DNA of 64,000 nucleotides, taken from NCBI GenBank assembly GCA_029972135.1, contig CP124755.1:1612001-1676000 (forward strand), given 5' to 3'. The DNA comes from Candidatus Thiocaldithrix dubininis (GTDB taxonomy: Bacteria; Pseudomonadota; Gammaproteobacteria; Thiotrichales; Thiotrichaceae). Both the position numbers and the translations under genes were made by a program. The number at the start of each line of letters is the position of its first letter. Within the stretch, counting starts at the first letter, position 1. Shown here in pieces: positions 1 through 9,300 of this stretch. The notes under the pieces are model-generated. The model worked only from the letters and a program-made list of their open reading frames with translations, ran no database searches and was not told the DNA's origin.

Positions 1-207
1 AATGACATAGGTATCGCCTTAAAATAATTACTAGAGTTGGAACAGCCGCTGTTTATAGAGGGTTTGCGCCACACAAACAATTTCACCTAAAAAACTCAGC
101 TAAATTTTTGAACAAAATTAAGTGTTTTGGCTAAGGAATTGAGACAAATAGAGCAGCTTGCGCTATTAACATTGTGTTTATTAATGCCTAATACAAGGAG
201 TCATTGA

Positions 208-705
208 ATGCATTTTTCAACTAAACAGCAGATTTGGGGTTTGATTGGCTGGCTCGGTATTACCTTTATCGCAGCAGCAGTGGGGGCGGCAGCCACGGTT
301 GATGCGCCTAGCTTTTATCAAGCACTGAATCTGCCCAGTTGGGCACCTGCCAGTTCTGTGTTTGCACCCGTTTGGACGCTTCTTTATTTAATGATGGGCA
401 TTGCCGCGTGGTTAGTTTGGCGACAAGCAGGCTTTAATAATGCCCGCACTGCGTTAACCTTATACATTATGCAGTTGATTTTTAATGCTTTATGGTCGTG
501 GACTTTCTTTGCATGGCATCAAGGCAGCTTTTCTTTCATGGTAATTGTGTTTTTATGGTTATTGGTCACTGCCACGCTGTATCAATTTTGGAAAATCAAT
601 CGCAGCGCAGGCGTGTTATTAATGCCTTATTTGCTGTGGCTTACTTATGCAGGCGCACTAAATTTAGTGGTATGGCAGATGAACCCTAGTTTATTAGGTA
701 ACTAA
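208..705 (+). CDS. tspO: TspO/MBR-family tryptophan-rich membrane protein
   Basis: This 165-residue protein has the size and Trp/Pro pattern of the TspO (peripheral benzodiazepine receptor-like) family, five-helix inner- or outer-membrane proteins that bind porphyrins and other hydrophobic ligands. Visible family signatures are the PSWAP...FAPVWTLLY segment near residues 43-60, NALWSW near residue 96, and the C-terminal PYLLW...ALNLVVWQMN. Five hydrophobic stretches can be drawn. An AAGGAG Shine-Dalgarno lies 8 bases before the ATG. It stands alone: the 207 bases before it hold no recognisable gene and the transposon element begins 135 bases after it. The family assignment is firm. The physiological role (porphyrin/oxygen-linked regulation in other bacteria) is not shown by the context. 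Confidence 0.9.
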   Translation: MHFSTKQQIWGLIGWLGITFIAAAVGAAATVDAPSFYQALNLPSWAPASSVFAPVWTLLYLMMGIAAWLVWRQAGFNNARTALTLYIMQLIFNALWSWTFFAWHQGSFSFMVIVFLWLLVTATLYQFWKINRSAGVLLMPYLLWLTYAGALNLVVWQMNPSLLGN

Positions 706-840
706 TCAATATATGCAATTTTATTAAACCGCTGTGCATCAATTTTCAGCATTAGCTTACTGAACATTAAATTAAATTATGCGTCTAATTGCGTTAGTCT
801 AAAACTATAGACCTTGAGTGTATTAAACAGGATCAGTCTT

Positions 841-960
841 TTGACTTCCTCCCCTTCCCTTAGGAAGGGGATTCCTAATTCATCGACAACTGGATAAAGA
901 CACCGAAATGCCGTTATCACTAACATTGTCTCCAAAGGCTAACACCGTGAGTCCCACGGC
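841..960 (-). ncRNA. Probable omega/reRNA scaffold at the tnpB right end
   Basis: In TnpB elements the guide RNA is processed from the 3' end of tnpB through the right end of the element, with the guide taken from flanking DNA. Here that region is the last ~80 bases of tnpB plus the GC-rich hairpin and GTCAA end; the guide would start with AAGACTGATCC just outside base 841. The upstream limit is a guess and transcription is not shown. Confidence 0.4.
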
Positions 961-2031
961 TAAAATGTTACGCGCTGCATTAACGTCACGGTCATGGGTT
1001 GTACCACATTCAGGACATTCCCACGACCGCACGTCCAGCGGTAATTTGTCTTTAACGAACCCACAACAGGAACAGCGTTTGCTGGAGGGGAAGAACCGTC
1101 CAATTTCAACGTATGTCCTACCATCCCAACCAGACTTATATTCAAGCTGTCGGGTGAACTCACCCCAGCTTGCATCCGCGATGTGCTTGGCTAGTTTCGG
1201 GTTCTTAATCATGTTCTTCACAGCAAGGTTTTCAGCACAGATCACTTGGTTCTCGTTAACTAATCTGCGGGACAACTTGTGCAAGTTATCCGAACGGCAA
1301 TCGGCAATTTTCGCGTGAATACGGGCTACCTTGTGCTTGGCTTTCAACCGATTCTTGCTACCAAGTTTCTTTTTAGCAAGACTACGCTGGTACTTCGCAA
1401 GTTTAGCTGCATAGTTGGCGGTATGGCGGGGATTGCCGGACTTAAAACCGTCAGAAGTGACGAACAAATCCTTGATACCCACGTCAATGCCGATCTTTTT
1501 GTCAGTGATCGGCAACAGCGTAGGCTCAAACTCACACAGGCAAGACACGAAGTAGCGTCCTGCTGGGTCTTTGGAAACGGTGACGGTCGTGGGCTCAGAG
1601 GGAAGCTCTCTGCTCCAACGAACGTTCAGCGGCATATCACACTTCGCCAGTTTCAGTTCGCCGTTTTTAAAGGTAAAAGCGCGGTAAGTGAACTCAGCCG
1701 ACTGGCGGTGTTTCTTGGATTTAAAGGTGGGGTATTTTGCCCGTCCTTCAAAGAAGTTCTTGAACGCGGTTTGCTGGTTTCGCAAGCATTGTTGCAGCGG
1801 AACACTGGAAACGTCGTTCAGAAAGGCAAGCTCGGGCAACTGCTTGATCTCGGTCAGCTTGGCGTTTGCGCCAATATAGTTGACCTTGGTTTGTGCCTGA
1901 TAGTAGGCATCGGTGCGGTAACGCAAGATGCTGTTATAGACAAAACGCACGCATCCGAATGTCTGAGCCAACAGCGTTTCTTGCTGCGGGTCAGGATAGA
2001 ACCGGAATTGGTAGGCGCGTTTAACTTTCAT
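880..2031 (-). CDS. tnpB: RNA-guided endonuclease TnpB family protein
   Basis: At 383 residues this is a full-length TnpB, the ancestor-type nuclease of Cas12. The RuvC-like active site appears intact: Asp in GIDVGIKDLF (about residue 184), Glu in CAENLAVKN (about residue 267), and Asp in HDRDVNAARN near the C terminus. The C-terminal zinc ribbon has CSCCG and CPECG pairs. The N terminus (MKVKRAYQFRFYP) is typical of the family. In studied members TnpB cuts DNA at a site specified by an RNA made from the element's right end, keeping the element in place. There is no partner TnpA here, so mobility would need one in trans. The long plus-strand open frame opposite it (1279-2091) is a shadow. Confidence 0.93.
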   Translation of the reverse strand: MKVKRAYQFRFYPDPQQETLLAQTFGCVRFVYNSILRYRTDAYYQAQTKVNYIGANAKLTEIKQLPELAFLNDVSSVPLQQCLRNQQTAFKNFFEGRAKYPTFKSKKHRQSAEFTYRAFTFKNGELKLAKCDMPLNVRWSRELPSEPTTVTVSKDPAGRYFVSCLCEFEPTLLPITDKKIGIDVGIKDLFVTSDGFKSGNPRHTANYAAKLAKYQRSLAKKKLGSKNRLKAKHKVARIHAKIADCRSDNLHKLSRRLVNENQVICAENLAVKNMIKNPKLAKHIADASWGEFTRQLEYKSGWDGRTYVEIGRFFPSSKRCSCCGFVKDKLPLDVRSWECPECGTTHDRDVNAARNILAVGLTVLAFGDNVSDNGISVSLSSCR

Positions 2032-2172
2032 GTTTTACATGATGAAGTAGACGCATGTGAAGCTCAACAACAAAAGATAGCCAACCTATAGGAGACCGCG
2101 AGAACAGGGTCGGCTAACGCCGACGCGCTATCCCTCCCCGACCTAAAGGACGGGGTTTCTCGCGCAAGACTG

Positions 2173-2571
2173 ATGAAAACGCAATTGATTAGCACAATAG
2201 CTTTGTTGGCAACTCTGGTCGGTTGTGCAGAAGTGCCGCCACAAGCCGCCTTACAGCACGAAATGGTGGGTGTGGCGGGCAAATCGCCGATGTTTACCAA
2301 TGGTTATGGGGACGGTTGCCAAAGTGGTTTATCGGCAGCCGGGGATACACGCTTTGCTTATGCTAAAGATACTCGTGTGGCAAATAATGCTGAGTATAAA
2401 ATGGGGTGGGATGATGGCTTTAGAATCTGTCAATCCCGCCAAGAACAACGCAATAATGCTATGAATAGCATGAACAACCGTGTGGATTATGGGTTCTACG
2501 GTTATCGGGGGGTCCCACGTCATCATCATAGACATTCTGGCGGCAGTGTGAGTATTGGCGTTCGTCTTTAA
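2173..2571 (+). CDS. Small lipoprotein of unknown function
   Basis: This 132-residue protein begins with a lipoprotein signal: a hydrophobic stretch (LISTIALLATLVGC) ending in the lipobox LVGC with the acceptor Cys at residue 18. The mature part contains two related Gly/Asp segments, NGYGDGCQSG and YKMGWDDGFRIC, whose spaced cysteines may pair, and a C-terminal Tyr/Gly/His-rich tail (HHHRH). I do not recognise a named family. The TnpB element ends about seven bases before the start codon, so the native promoter or ribosome site may have been displaced. No clear Shine-Dalgarno is visible. A GGGGCTA/TAGCCCC hairpin follows the stop. Confidence 0.7.
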   Translation: MKTQLISTIALLATLVGCAEVPPQAALQHEMVGVAGKSPMFTNGYGDGCQSGLSAAGDTRFAYAKDTRVANNAEYKMGWDDGFRICQSRQEQRNNAMNSMNNRVDYGFYGYRGVPRHHHRHSGGSVSIGVRL

Positions 2572-2593
2572 AGCTTTAACTAAGCTATTTAGA

Positions 2594-2616
2594 GGGGCTA
2601 GATGCGGTTTAGCCCC
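2594..2616. terminator. Hairpin between convergent lipoprotein and DMT genes
   Basis: A perfect 7-bp stem GGGGCTA/TAGCCCC with a 9-base loop lies 22 bases after the lipoprotein stop and is followed by TATTTATTA. The U-tract is weak. It may serve the plus-strand gene and, being symmetrical, the convergent transporter gene too. Confidence 0.55.
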
Positions 2617-2622
2617 TATTTA

Positions 2623-3537
2623 TTAGGGTTTGCTTAAAAAGCCGATACCCAGCATTACTAAGGCAATGCCTAATAAATGATATAAGCCAAACGGTTCATC
2701 TAGCCAAATAATGGCTAAACTAATGGTAATAATCGGTCCTAATGTACCCATAATGCTGGTACGTGCCGCGCCAATCCGTGCAATGGCTTCTGTCATCATA
2801 AAACTGGGCAATACGGTGCTAAAGATTGCCAATAATAAAGCGTAAAGAAGCGCCGCGTTGTTAACATGTAACCCATTAATATTGTGGGTTAAGACAAAAT
2901 GCAGAATTACAAACACGGTTGAGCTTAACATAGCAATGCTAGTGAATAAGCGACTACCCAAGCGATTAATTAACGCTTTGCTGTATACCACATAGAATGC
3001 AAATAATAAGGCAGATAACACCACTAAACTAATGCCTAAACTGGCGTTGTGACTATTTACTTTTGCTTCATGAGCATACAACACTATGACACCGCTATAA
3101 GTTAGTGCTAAGGCGATCACAATTTGTTTACTAATTTTTTCTTTTAGTAATAGCGCGCCTAATAAGGTAGTCATAATCGGGTAAGTGTATAAAGTCATGC
3201 GTTCTAATTGGGCAGAAATATAATTTAAGCCCTCTAAATCCAACCATGACGATAAATAATAGCCAAGAAAGCCTAAGGCAATAATGCGCTGGTATTCGAT
3301 TTTGCTAGGTTTAACACACTCCGGTTTAGCCCATAACCAAATTAAAATAAAGAGATAAAAAGGGGCAGCGAATAACATACGCAATAGTAATAAGGTGGCA
3401 GTGTCAACGCCTTGTGTATACGCCAGCTTTACAAAAATAGATTTTAGGGCAAATAAACTTGTGCCGCCTGCGGCTAATAAAAAGCCCATTTTAAACGGTT
3501 GTACCGTTGGTGTGGAAGCTAAGATGGTATCCCGCAT
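2623..3537 (-). CDS. DMT superfamily (EamA) transporter
   Basis: A 304-residue polytopic inner-membrane protein with about ten hydrophobic helices arranged as two EamA repeats, each with the family's aromatic/Gly helix ends (for example LERMTLYTYPIMTTLLGALLL in the first half and AARTSIMGTLGPIITISLAI in the second, followed by LDEPF). Drug/metabolite transporters of this fold usually export amino acids, nucleotides or toxic metabolites; the substrate cannot be read from sequence. I start at ATG 3537 because GGAG sits six bases upstream; the open frame extends four codons further to a TTG. It is convergent with the lipoprotein gene and not evidently part of an operon. Confidence 0.88.
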   Translation of the reverse strand: MRDTILASTPTVQPFKMGFLLAAGGTSLFALKSIFVKLAYTQGVDTATLLLLRMLFAAPFYLFILIWLWAKPECVKPSKIEYQRIIALGFLGYYLSSWLDLEGLNYISAQLERMTLYTYPIMTTLLGALLLKEKISKQIVIALALTYSGVIVLYAHEAKVNSHNASLGISLVVLSALLFAFYVVYSKALINRLGSRLFTSIAMLSSTVFVILHFVLTHNINGLHVNNAALLYALLLAIFSTVLPSFMMTEAIARIGAARTSIMGTLGPIITISLAIIWLDEPFGLYHLLGIALVMLGIGFLSKP

Positions 3538-3736
3538 AGTTTTCTCCAAACATATACTGCGGGAATCAAGACATTAGCTAACGGTTTTCCCGCAGCTAAT
3601 TAAACAAACCAAAACTAGCCGCAACGCTTAGGTAATAAGCGCTTTAGCCAACGAATTGAAGTACTGTGTCGTGTCAGTGTTTGCATAGTGGGCATTACTA
3701 TACGCGAAATTCGGTGCTTTGCTAGTTGATAACCAT

Positions 3737-3772
3737 AAAAAAACCAGCACTCTGCTTAGCAAAGCGCCGGTT
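3737..3772 (-). terminator. Rho-independent terminator after the fccB-like operon
   Basis: Read on the minus strand, AACCGGCGCT pairs with AGTGCTGGTT (two G-T wobbles, 11-base loop) and is followed by an unbroken run of seven T. It lies 19 bases beyond the fccB-like stop, ending the three-gene minus-strand module. Confidence 0.8.
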
Positions 3773-3790
3773 AGCTTGGGGCGTGGTTAA

Positions 3791-5089
3791 TTATTGAAAC
3801 ACGTCTTTGGTGAAATTGTTGTACCAACTGTAAGCATAGCTGGCATCAAATAAGCGATCTTGAGCGGTTGCAGTTAGTGAAGAGTTACCGCCACTGCCTG
3901 CGATACCTTCAACGATTTTGCCGTCATCGGATAAGCGATAGACCCCCACGACTGAAATGGCATAATCTTTACCGACCAAACTGTAACAGCCATTGGAGAA
4001 AGCAGGGCTTTCAACTTCTTGTCCTTTTAATAAAGCATAAATAGCGGCGGCGCAGACTTTGGCTTCGGAGTTGGCAGCGAATCCGGATTTAGGTAAGGAA
4101 TCCGCCATGCAAGCATCCCCAATCACATGCACTTTCGCGTGACGGGTAGATTCAAACGTCAATTTATTGACAGGACACCAGCCCGTGCTATCCACTAAAT
4201 CTGCATCAAACGCTAGCTTACCTGCTTTTTGTGGCGGAATAATATTTAAAACCGCCGCTTGGATTTGATCACCAAATTCTGTGGTAACGGTTTTAGAAGC
4301 AACATCTACCTCCACAACCCCCGAAGCTTGTTCGCCAGAATGCCATTCTAATAACGCATTATTGGTTTTATAGCCATAGAGCTCTGTCCACGCTTGTTCA
4401 AACAAGGCTTGTTTAGTAAAGCTGGGTTTGGGGTCAAGTACGATAACCTTAGAATTAGGTTTATGTTGCTTTAAGTAGTACGCAATTTGGCTAGCACGTT
4501 CATACGGTGCCGGTGGGCAGCGATAAGGATTCGGCGGTGCAGCTACTACCACTGTGCCACCATTGGGCATTGCTTGTAATTGATTGCGCAATAAGGTGGT
4601 TTGCGAACCCGCTTTCCATGCGTGTGGCACGCTTTCAATAGCTGCTTCGCTATAACCTGTAATACGTTCGTAATGAAAATCCACACCGGGTGAGACAACG
4701 CAGCGATCATAGGGGTAGCTGCTGCCGCTTTTAGTAATGACTAATTGGCTGTCGTAATTAACGGCGGTAACTTCATCAATGACAACATTAATCCCTTGTT
4801 TTTTCAACGCATCGTAATTGAATTGCAGGGATTCCAAGGTGCGCTCACCAATTAACACCTCATTGCTCATATAACAGGTGGTGTAAATGGCATTTTTTTC
4901 AATCAGCGTTATATCCAATAGGCTGTCTAAACGCCGTAAGTATTTCGCAAGGGTTGCGCCACCTGTACCACCGCCAATCACCACGACGCGTTGTCCGGCA
5001 GCGCCGACAATGGCGGGAAAGCCAACACTGCTTAAGGCCGTGCCTGCGAGCAATGTTTTTAAAAAGCGTCTACGATTTATCGTGTGCAT
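3791..5089 (-). CDS. fccB: Tat-exported flavocytochrome c sulfide dehydrogenase-type flavoprotein (copy 1)
   Basis: A 432-residue FAD protein. The N terminus is a Tat signal (NRRRFLKTLLAG) cleaved near residue 31, so the enzyme works in the periplasm. The dinucleotide fold GGGTGGATLAKYL follows at about 39-51. Cys72 in YTTCYMSNEV matches the Cys that binds FAD covalently in FccB, and Cys in NPYRCPPAPYE and in STGWCPVN match its redox disulfide. The C-terminal FCSD flavin-binding domain is present (NGCYSLVGKDYAIS). FccB oxidises sulfide with a dihaem FccA partner, but no fccA is adjacent. It is the third gene of a module with the DUF1552 protein and the CBM2 multihaem protein, whose haems could accept its electrons. 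A close homologue lies at 21923. Sulfide as the actual substrate is an inference. Confidence 0.9.
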   Translation of the reverse strand: MHTINRRRFLKTLLAGTALSSVGFPAIVGAAGQRVVVIGGGTGGATLAKYLRRLDSLLDITLIEKNAIYTTCYMSNEVLIGERTLESLQFNYDALKKQGINVVIDEVTAVNYDSQLVITKSGSSYPYDRCVVSPGVDFHYERITGYSEAAIESVPHAWKAGSQTTLLRNQLQAMPNGGTVVVAAPPNPYRCPPAPYERASQIAYYLKQHKPNSKVIVLDPKPSFTKQALFEQAWTELYGYKTNNALLEWHSGEQASGVVEVDVASKTVTTEFGDQIQAAVLNIIPPQKAGKLAFDADLVDSTGWCPVNKLTFESTRHAKVHVIGDACMADSLPKSGFAANSEAKVCAAAIYALLKGQEVESPAFSNGCYSLVGKDYAISVVGVYRLSDDGKIVEGIAGSGGNSSLTATAQDRLFDASYAYSWYNNFTKDVFQ

Positions 5090-5100
5090 ATACTGCCCTC

Positions 5101-6369
5101 TTAACCGATTAAACCGGGCAGTGGCCCAGGATTGCTGTCTTGTGTGCCAAAGCGGTTAATGGGTAAGCCCATAAACTGCGCAATGGATACCAGTATTTTA
5201 TTATGCGCTGTGCCATTAAAACGTAAACTGCGCCCGCCACTAATACCGGCATTATGCCCACCTGCAATAATAAACGGCATATCCGCATGATTATGCCAAC
5301 CACCATTGGCTAAATCGCTGCCCACAAAAATAACGGTATTATCTAATAGCGTGCCATTGCCTTCCGGTACACTTGCCAATTGTTGAATCAATTTAGCCAA
5401 TTGCGCGGTATACCAAGCTTTAATTTTAATAAAGTCTTCACCGCCTGAATGCGAGGCTTGATGGCAGGTTTGACCGCTACCCGATTCGCTAATAATCGCT
5501 TCATTAACCGCGTGTCCCCATGTCAGCGTTACTACTCGGGTTAAATCGCAAGCCAAGGCGTGTACGGCTATATCCATTTGTAAACCGCTAATGATGCCCA
5601 TTTTACTGGCATCGCGATATTCGGGATTGCTCCAGAAGCCGGTACGCGTGACTTGAAAACCCGTGGGGTTAAAGTTCCACGCGGCGCACGCACCGGTGTT
5701 GGCATTGAGCTTTTGTTCCAACTCACGTACTGATTCTACGTGTGTATCCAACTTGGCTTTTTCAACACTGCCTAACTTGGTGCGTAAGGCGTTTAATTCA
5801 GCTAAAGAGCTATCCAACACACTAGCACGGCGTTGTGCTAGGAAATTATTACTGGCATTCGCGCCAAATAACGAGGCAAATGCTGCTAAAGGATTGGGTT
5901 CAGGCGCAACCCGTAACCCATTATTATCAAAGGTAATGCCAGCACTATCCCACACTGGCACAATATTTAAATTGAGGTGGGGGCGAATGGTTTGGGTTTT
6001 AAAGGCTTGCCCCAAATAATAATCAAGGCTAACGGCTTTATCACTGGCTCGCCCATCTGCGCCGGTTAAGAGCTTTAACACACCACCTTCATGGGTTGAG
6101 CCTGCGCCCAACATATCCACCCCACTTAAAAATACACAGTGTTGCCGCACGGCTTCTAAAGGGGCAGTCATGGGTGGCAAGGTAAAATTAGTACCTGTGC
6201 CTTGTGCATGCCAGTTTTCAGGGCGCATGCCGTCTGGAAAGTAGACAAAAATAGCGCGGCGTGGGCTTTCACCTGCATAAGCCATACTGGCATAAGGTAA
6301 TACCGCGCTACCAAGACCTGCGGCTGCTAGCCATTTTAAGAACTGACGCCGTTGTTGCATGATCGTCAT
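5101..6369 (-). CDS. Tat-exported DUF1552 family protein
   Basis: A 422-residue protein with a Tat signal (QQRRQFLKWLAAAG, cleavage near residue 32), then the start typical of DUF1552: RRAIFVYFPDGMRPENW. Other family-like blocks are GADGRASDKAVSLDYYL, ELEQKLN, the histidine-containing CHQASHSGG and FVGSDLANGGWHNHADMPF, which looks like a metal or phosphatase-type site related to the DUF1501/sulfatase fold. The biochemical function of DUF1552 is unknown; the family is mostly seen in planctomycetes and similar bacteria next to DUF1587/1592/1588/1585 cytochrome proteins, exactly as here. GGAGG precedes the ATG. It sits 11 bases after the fccB-like ATG in map order, i.e. between the giant gene and fccB in one operon. 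Confidence 0.85.
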   Translation of the reverse strand: MTIMQQRRQFLKWLAAAGLGSAVLPYASMAYAGESPRRAIFVYFPDGMRPENWHAQGTGTNFTLPPMTAPLEAVRQHCVFLSGVDMLGAGSTHEGGVLKLLTGADGRASDKAVSLDYYLGQAFKTQTIRPHLNLNIVPVWDSAGITFDNNGLRVAPEPNPLAAFASLFGANASNNFLAQRRASVLDSSLAELNALRTKLGSVEKAKLDTHVESVRELEQKLNANTGACAAWNFNPTGFQVTRTGFWSNPEYRDASKMGIISGLQMDIAVHALACDLTRVVTLTWGHAVNEAIISESGSGQTCHQASHSGGEDFIKIKAWYTAQLAKLIQQLASVPEGNGTLLDNTVIFVGSDLANGGWHNHADMPFIIAGGHNAGISGGRSLRFNGTAHNKILVSIAQFMGLPINRFGTQDSNPGPLPGLIG

Positions 6370-6381
6370 GGCATCCTCCGC

Positions 6382-9300
6382 TTATTGCGCCCGGCGCAAG
6401 GTAAAGTTAGGGGTATTCACAATGCTAAGTAATAAGGTTTGCAGGTTATAGCCGCTGGCTTCGTAGGTATCCAAATAGCTATTCAATGCACAACTATCTG
6501 CCGTTGTCTCGCGCCGCCCTGTTGCATACCGATAATACTGTTTACCTAAACAACGAGCCGCTGTAGGGCTATCTGCCACAATATTGCTTAATTGGCTTAA
6601 ATTACTAACCGGTTGCTGTTCACTCGGCGTATAAGTTTCCAGTCCGCGTAAGATACCCGCCGCATCAATCAAGCTACCGTTTTCAGTTAGGCGGAATTGA
6701 CCAGAACCGTCGTAGTTCTCAAAGTTAAAGCCAGGCCCGTCTAAATATTGGTGGCAGCTAAAGCAGCTTGTGCCGGAATTGCTATGGAATACAAAGCGTT
6801 CACGCGTCGTCATATTGGGGTCTGGATCGGGCGCTTGCACCACCCCCATATTGGCGGGTTCGGGCAAGTCATGACACAACACACGTTCAAAGAAGAAGCG
6901 ACCGCGTTTAAACGGATGCGATTCATTACTATTGGCATAACGCGCTAACACTGCACCTAAGGTTAAGACACCGTGCCGTGAGCCATCGGTGACAGGCGCT
7001 TTCACAAAGTTATTATCCATAACGCCACTAATGTTATAGAAATCTGCTAGGGTTTTATTCGCTAACACATAATCGGCGGCATATAACTCGCGGAAACCTT
7101 GCGTTGAGTCAAAGGCGACAAAGTTAAAGAAGTTGATTAACTCTTGCGACATTGCCATGCGTACCGCATCGGTATAAGCCGGGTAGACGCTGCTATCTTT
7201 AGCCGGTAAGAAGTAAGGGTTGGTTTTCAATAACCATTGCCCAACGAAGTTACCCACTTGTTGACGGCTACGGGCAGCGGCTAATAAGCGTGAAGCTTGA
7301 GTAATGCGTTGTTGCGGCGTATCCAATGCGTTTTGTGCCGCTGCTTGGAATAAGGCATCGTCTGGCATACTGCCCCAGAATAAATAGGACAGGCTACTAG
7401 CAACCTCATAAGGGCTTAGCTTATACGTACCATCGGCTTGTAACTCACCCAATTCAGAACGATATAAGAAGTTAGGCGACATTAAGAAGCGCATTACGGC
7501 GGTTTCGACTGCATCTTTGAAGGTTACACCGGCAGTTGTGCCACTGAATGCACTGGCGTACTGGTCGACTTCAGTCGTGGTTAATGGACGTCTAAAGGCA
7601 CGTTTGCCAAAGCTTTGTACAAATTGGCGACCACAAGCGGCATCTTGTTGGGTACAAGGTAAGATTTTTTCCCAGCTTTGTAACACAGCTTGTGAAGCTA
7701 ATTGCTCGGCTTGCGTCATATAAGCTTCTAAACGTAAGCTAGTAATCTGGTTTTGCTCTACGTTATTGTCAAAACCATCTACGCGATTTTCTTCTGGCAA
7801 CTTGTGTAATAAATCCAGTTGCAACCCTAACAAATCGTTAACCGTATTTTGATATTCCTGACGGGTGAGCAACCGCAGGCTACGGGTAGCAGCGGGGGGC
7901 ATATCTGCACAAGTTTGATTCGTATTATTGTTAGCACCATTAGCATTAGGTACAAGATTATCAATAATGTATTGGGCAATAGCAGTCGCACAACTATTAG
8001 AACAAGCTCCCAGATTGCCCGGTGGCATCGTGTCATGAATCAACTTACTTAATTCGGCTAATTGACTGCTGCTGTATTTTGTTAACGGTAGATTGGTGAA
8101 GCCACCTTTACCGTCTGCACCGTGACAGCTTGCACAACCTTGTCGCTGATATTGGCTCTGACCGTAAATTAATGTCGTTTGTAAACTAGCGCTAGCAGAA
8201 CTACTGGTGCTTGTACCTGCTGCATTAAAGGCACTGACGCGATAATCATAACTCTGCCCCATTGCTACACTGCTATCCGTGTAGGTTTTAAGATTACTTG
8301 CTACCTCGGCTAACAAACTCCAATCTGCATCACTGCTATTACTGAGGCGGCGTTCTACTTTAAAGCCCGTTTCATTCGCACTATTGTCTTGCCAGTTTAA
8401 ATTGACCTTACTGTTGTCCACCACTGTAGCGCTGAAATTCGAGGGCGCGCTCGGGCTAACATTAGTGTTGGTATTTCCGTCAATGATATTGCCAGAATTA
8501 TTATTCCCACCGTTGTTGGATGTGCCGCCTGCTTTAGCCGTTGCATCTGCGGCGTAGTACTGTGCCAATGCCCATAAAATATCTTCGCCTTGTTGTGCTT
8601 TTAAATCCGTTAACTGATGTGCCATTTCGGTGGGAACATTGCTACTACGCCCAAGGTAATAATCTTCTAAGGTTGCGTGTAAGTAAGTGGCCCATTGACC
8701 GTCTAATAAGGTACGTGTCAAGGTTGCGTCATTGCCTGTGCCGGTATGACAGAATGCGCAATTGGTTTCATGCACTGCTTTGCCACGCGCAACTAAAGCC
8801 GGAATGGTGCTCTGTGTAGCGGCTTTATAGGGTAATTTGGCTAGGTAATCCGCCATACGTTCTATTTGCGTATCGGTATAACCTTTTGCAATACGTGCCA
8901 TGACACTAGATGCGCGTGTACCACTGCGATAAGCCTGCATCGTACGCACCAGATAGGTTTTATTTAAACCCGCAATACTAGGAATACTGGAACCCGAACT
9001 ATAACCATCCGTACCGTGGCAAGTCGCGCAGTTGTTTACCAACATAGCCGCTCGAATATCTGTGCGATCTTGGCGTTTGCCGGAAACAATTTCGGTATAG
9101 GCAGAAGCACCAGCGTCATTAATGGCTTTGAGCCGATAATCGTAAGCCGTCGCAATTACTAAACTGCTATCACGATACGTTGTGCTATTGCTATCAAGAT
9201 TTGCTAAGTTTAGCCAACTACCATTATTAGCACGTCGTTCTAACACGAACTTAGTTTCATTTTTGCTGTTATCTGTCCATGTCAAATCCACATACGTATT

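Larger units (their letters stand above)
841..2165 (-). mobile_element. TnpB-only IS200/IS605-type (IS1341-like) element
   Basis: A single tnpB on the minus strand is bracketed by subterminal hairpins and no TnpA gene is present. On the minus strand the right end carries the hairpin CCCCTTCCTAAGGGAAGGGG and finishes GTCAA, resembling the TCAA right cleavage site of IS608-type elements. The left end has the hairpin CCCCGTCCTTTAGGTCGGGG close to the boundary. Flanking bases ATCAGTCTT (832-840) and AAGACTGAT (2166-2174) join into one 18-bp perfect palindrome if the element is removed, so the ends are placed there. They could be off by a few bases because this family makes no target duplication. 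Confidence 0.75.

Noticed and set aside
1-207. Partial gene at the left edge
   Set aside because: No frame of convincing length or codon pattern runs through these bases; I see nothing definite.
1279-2091. 270-codon plus-strand open frame opposite tnpB
   Set aside because: It is antisense to a clear TnpB with intact RuvC and zinc motifs, and its product has no recognisable features.
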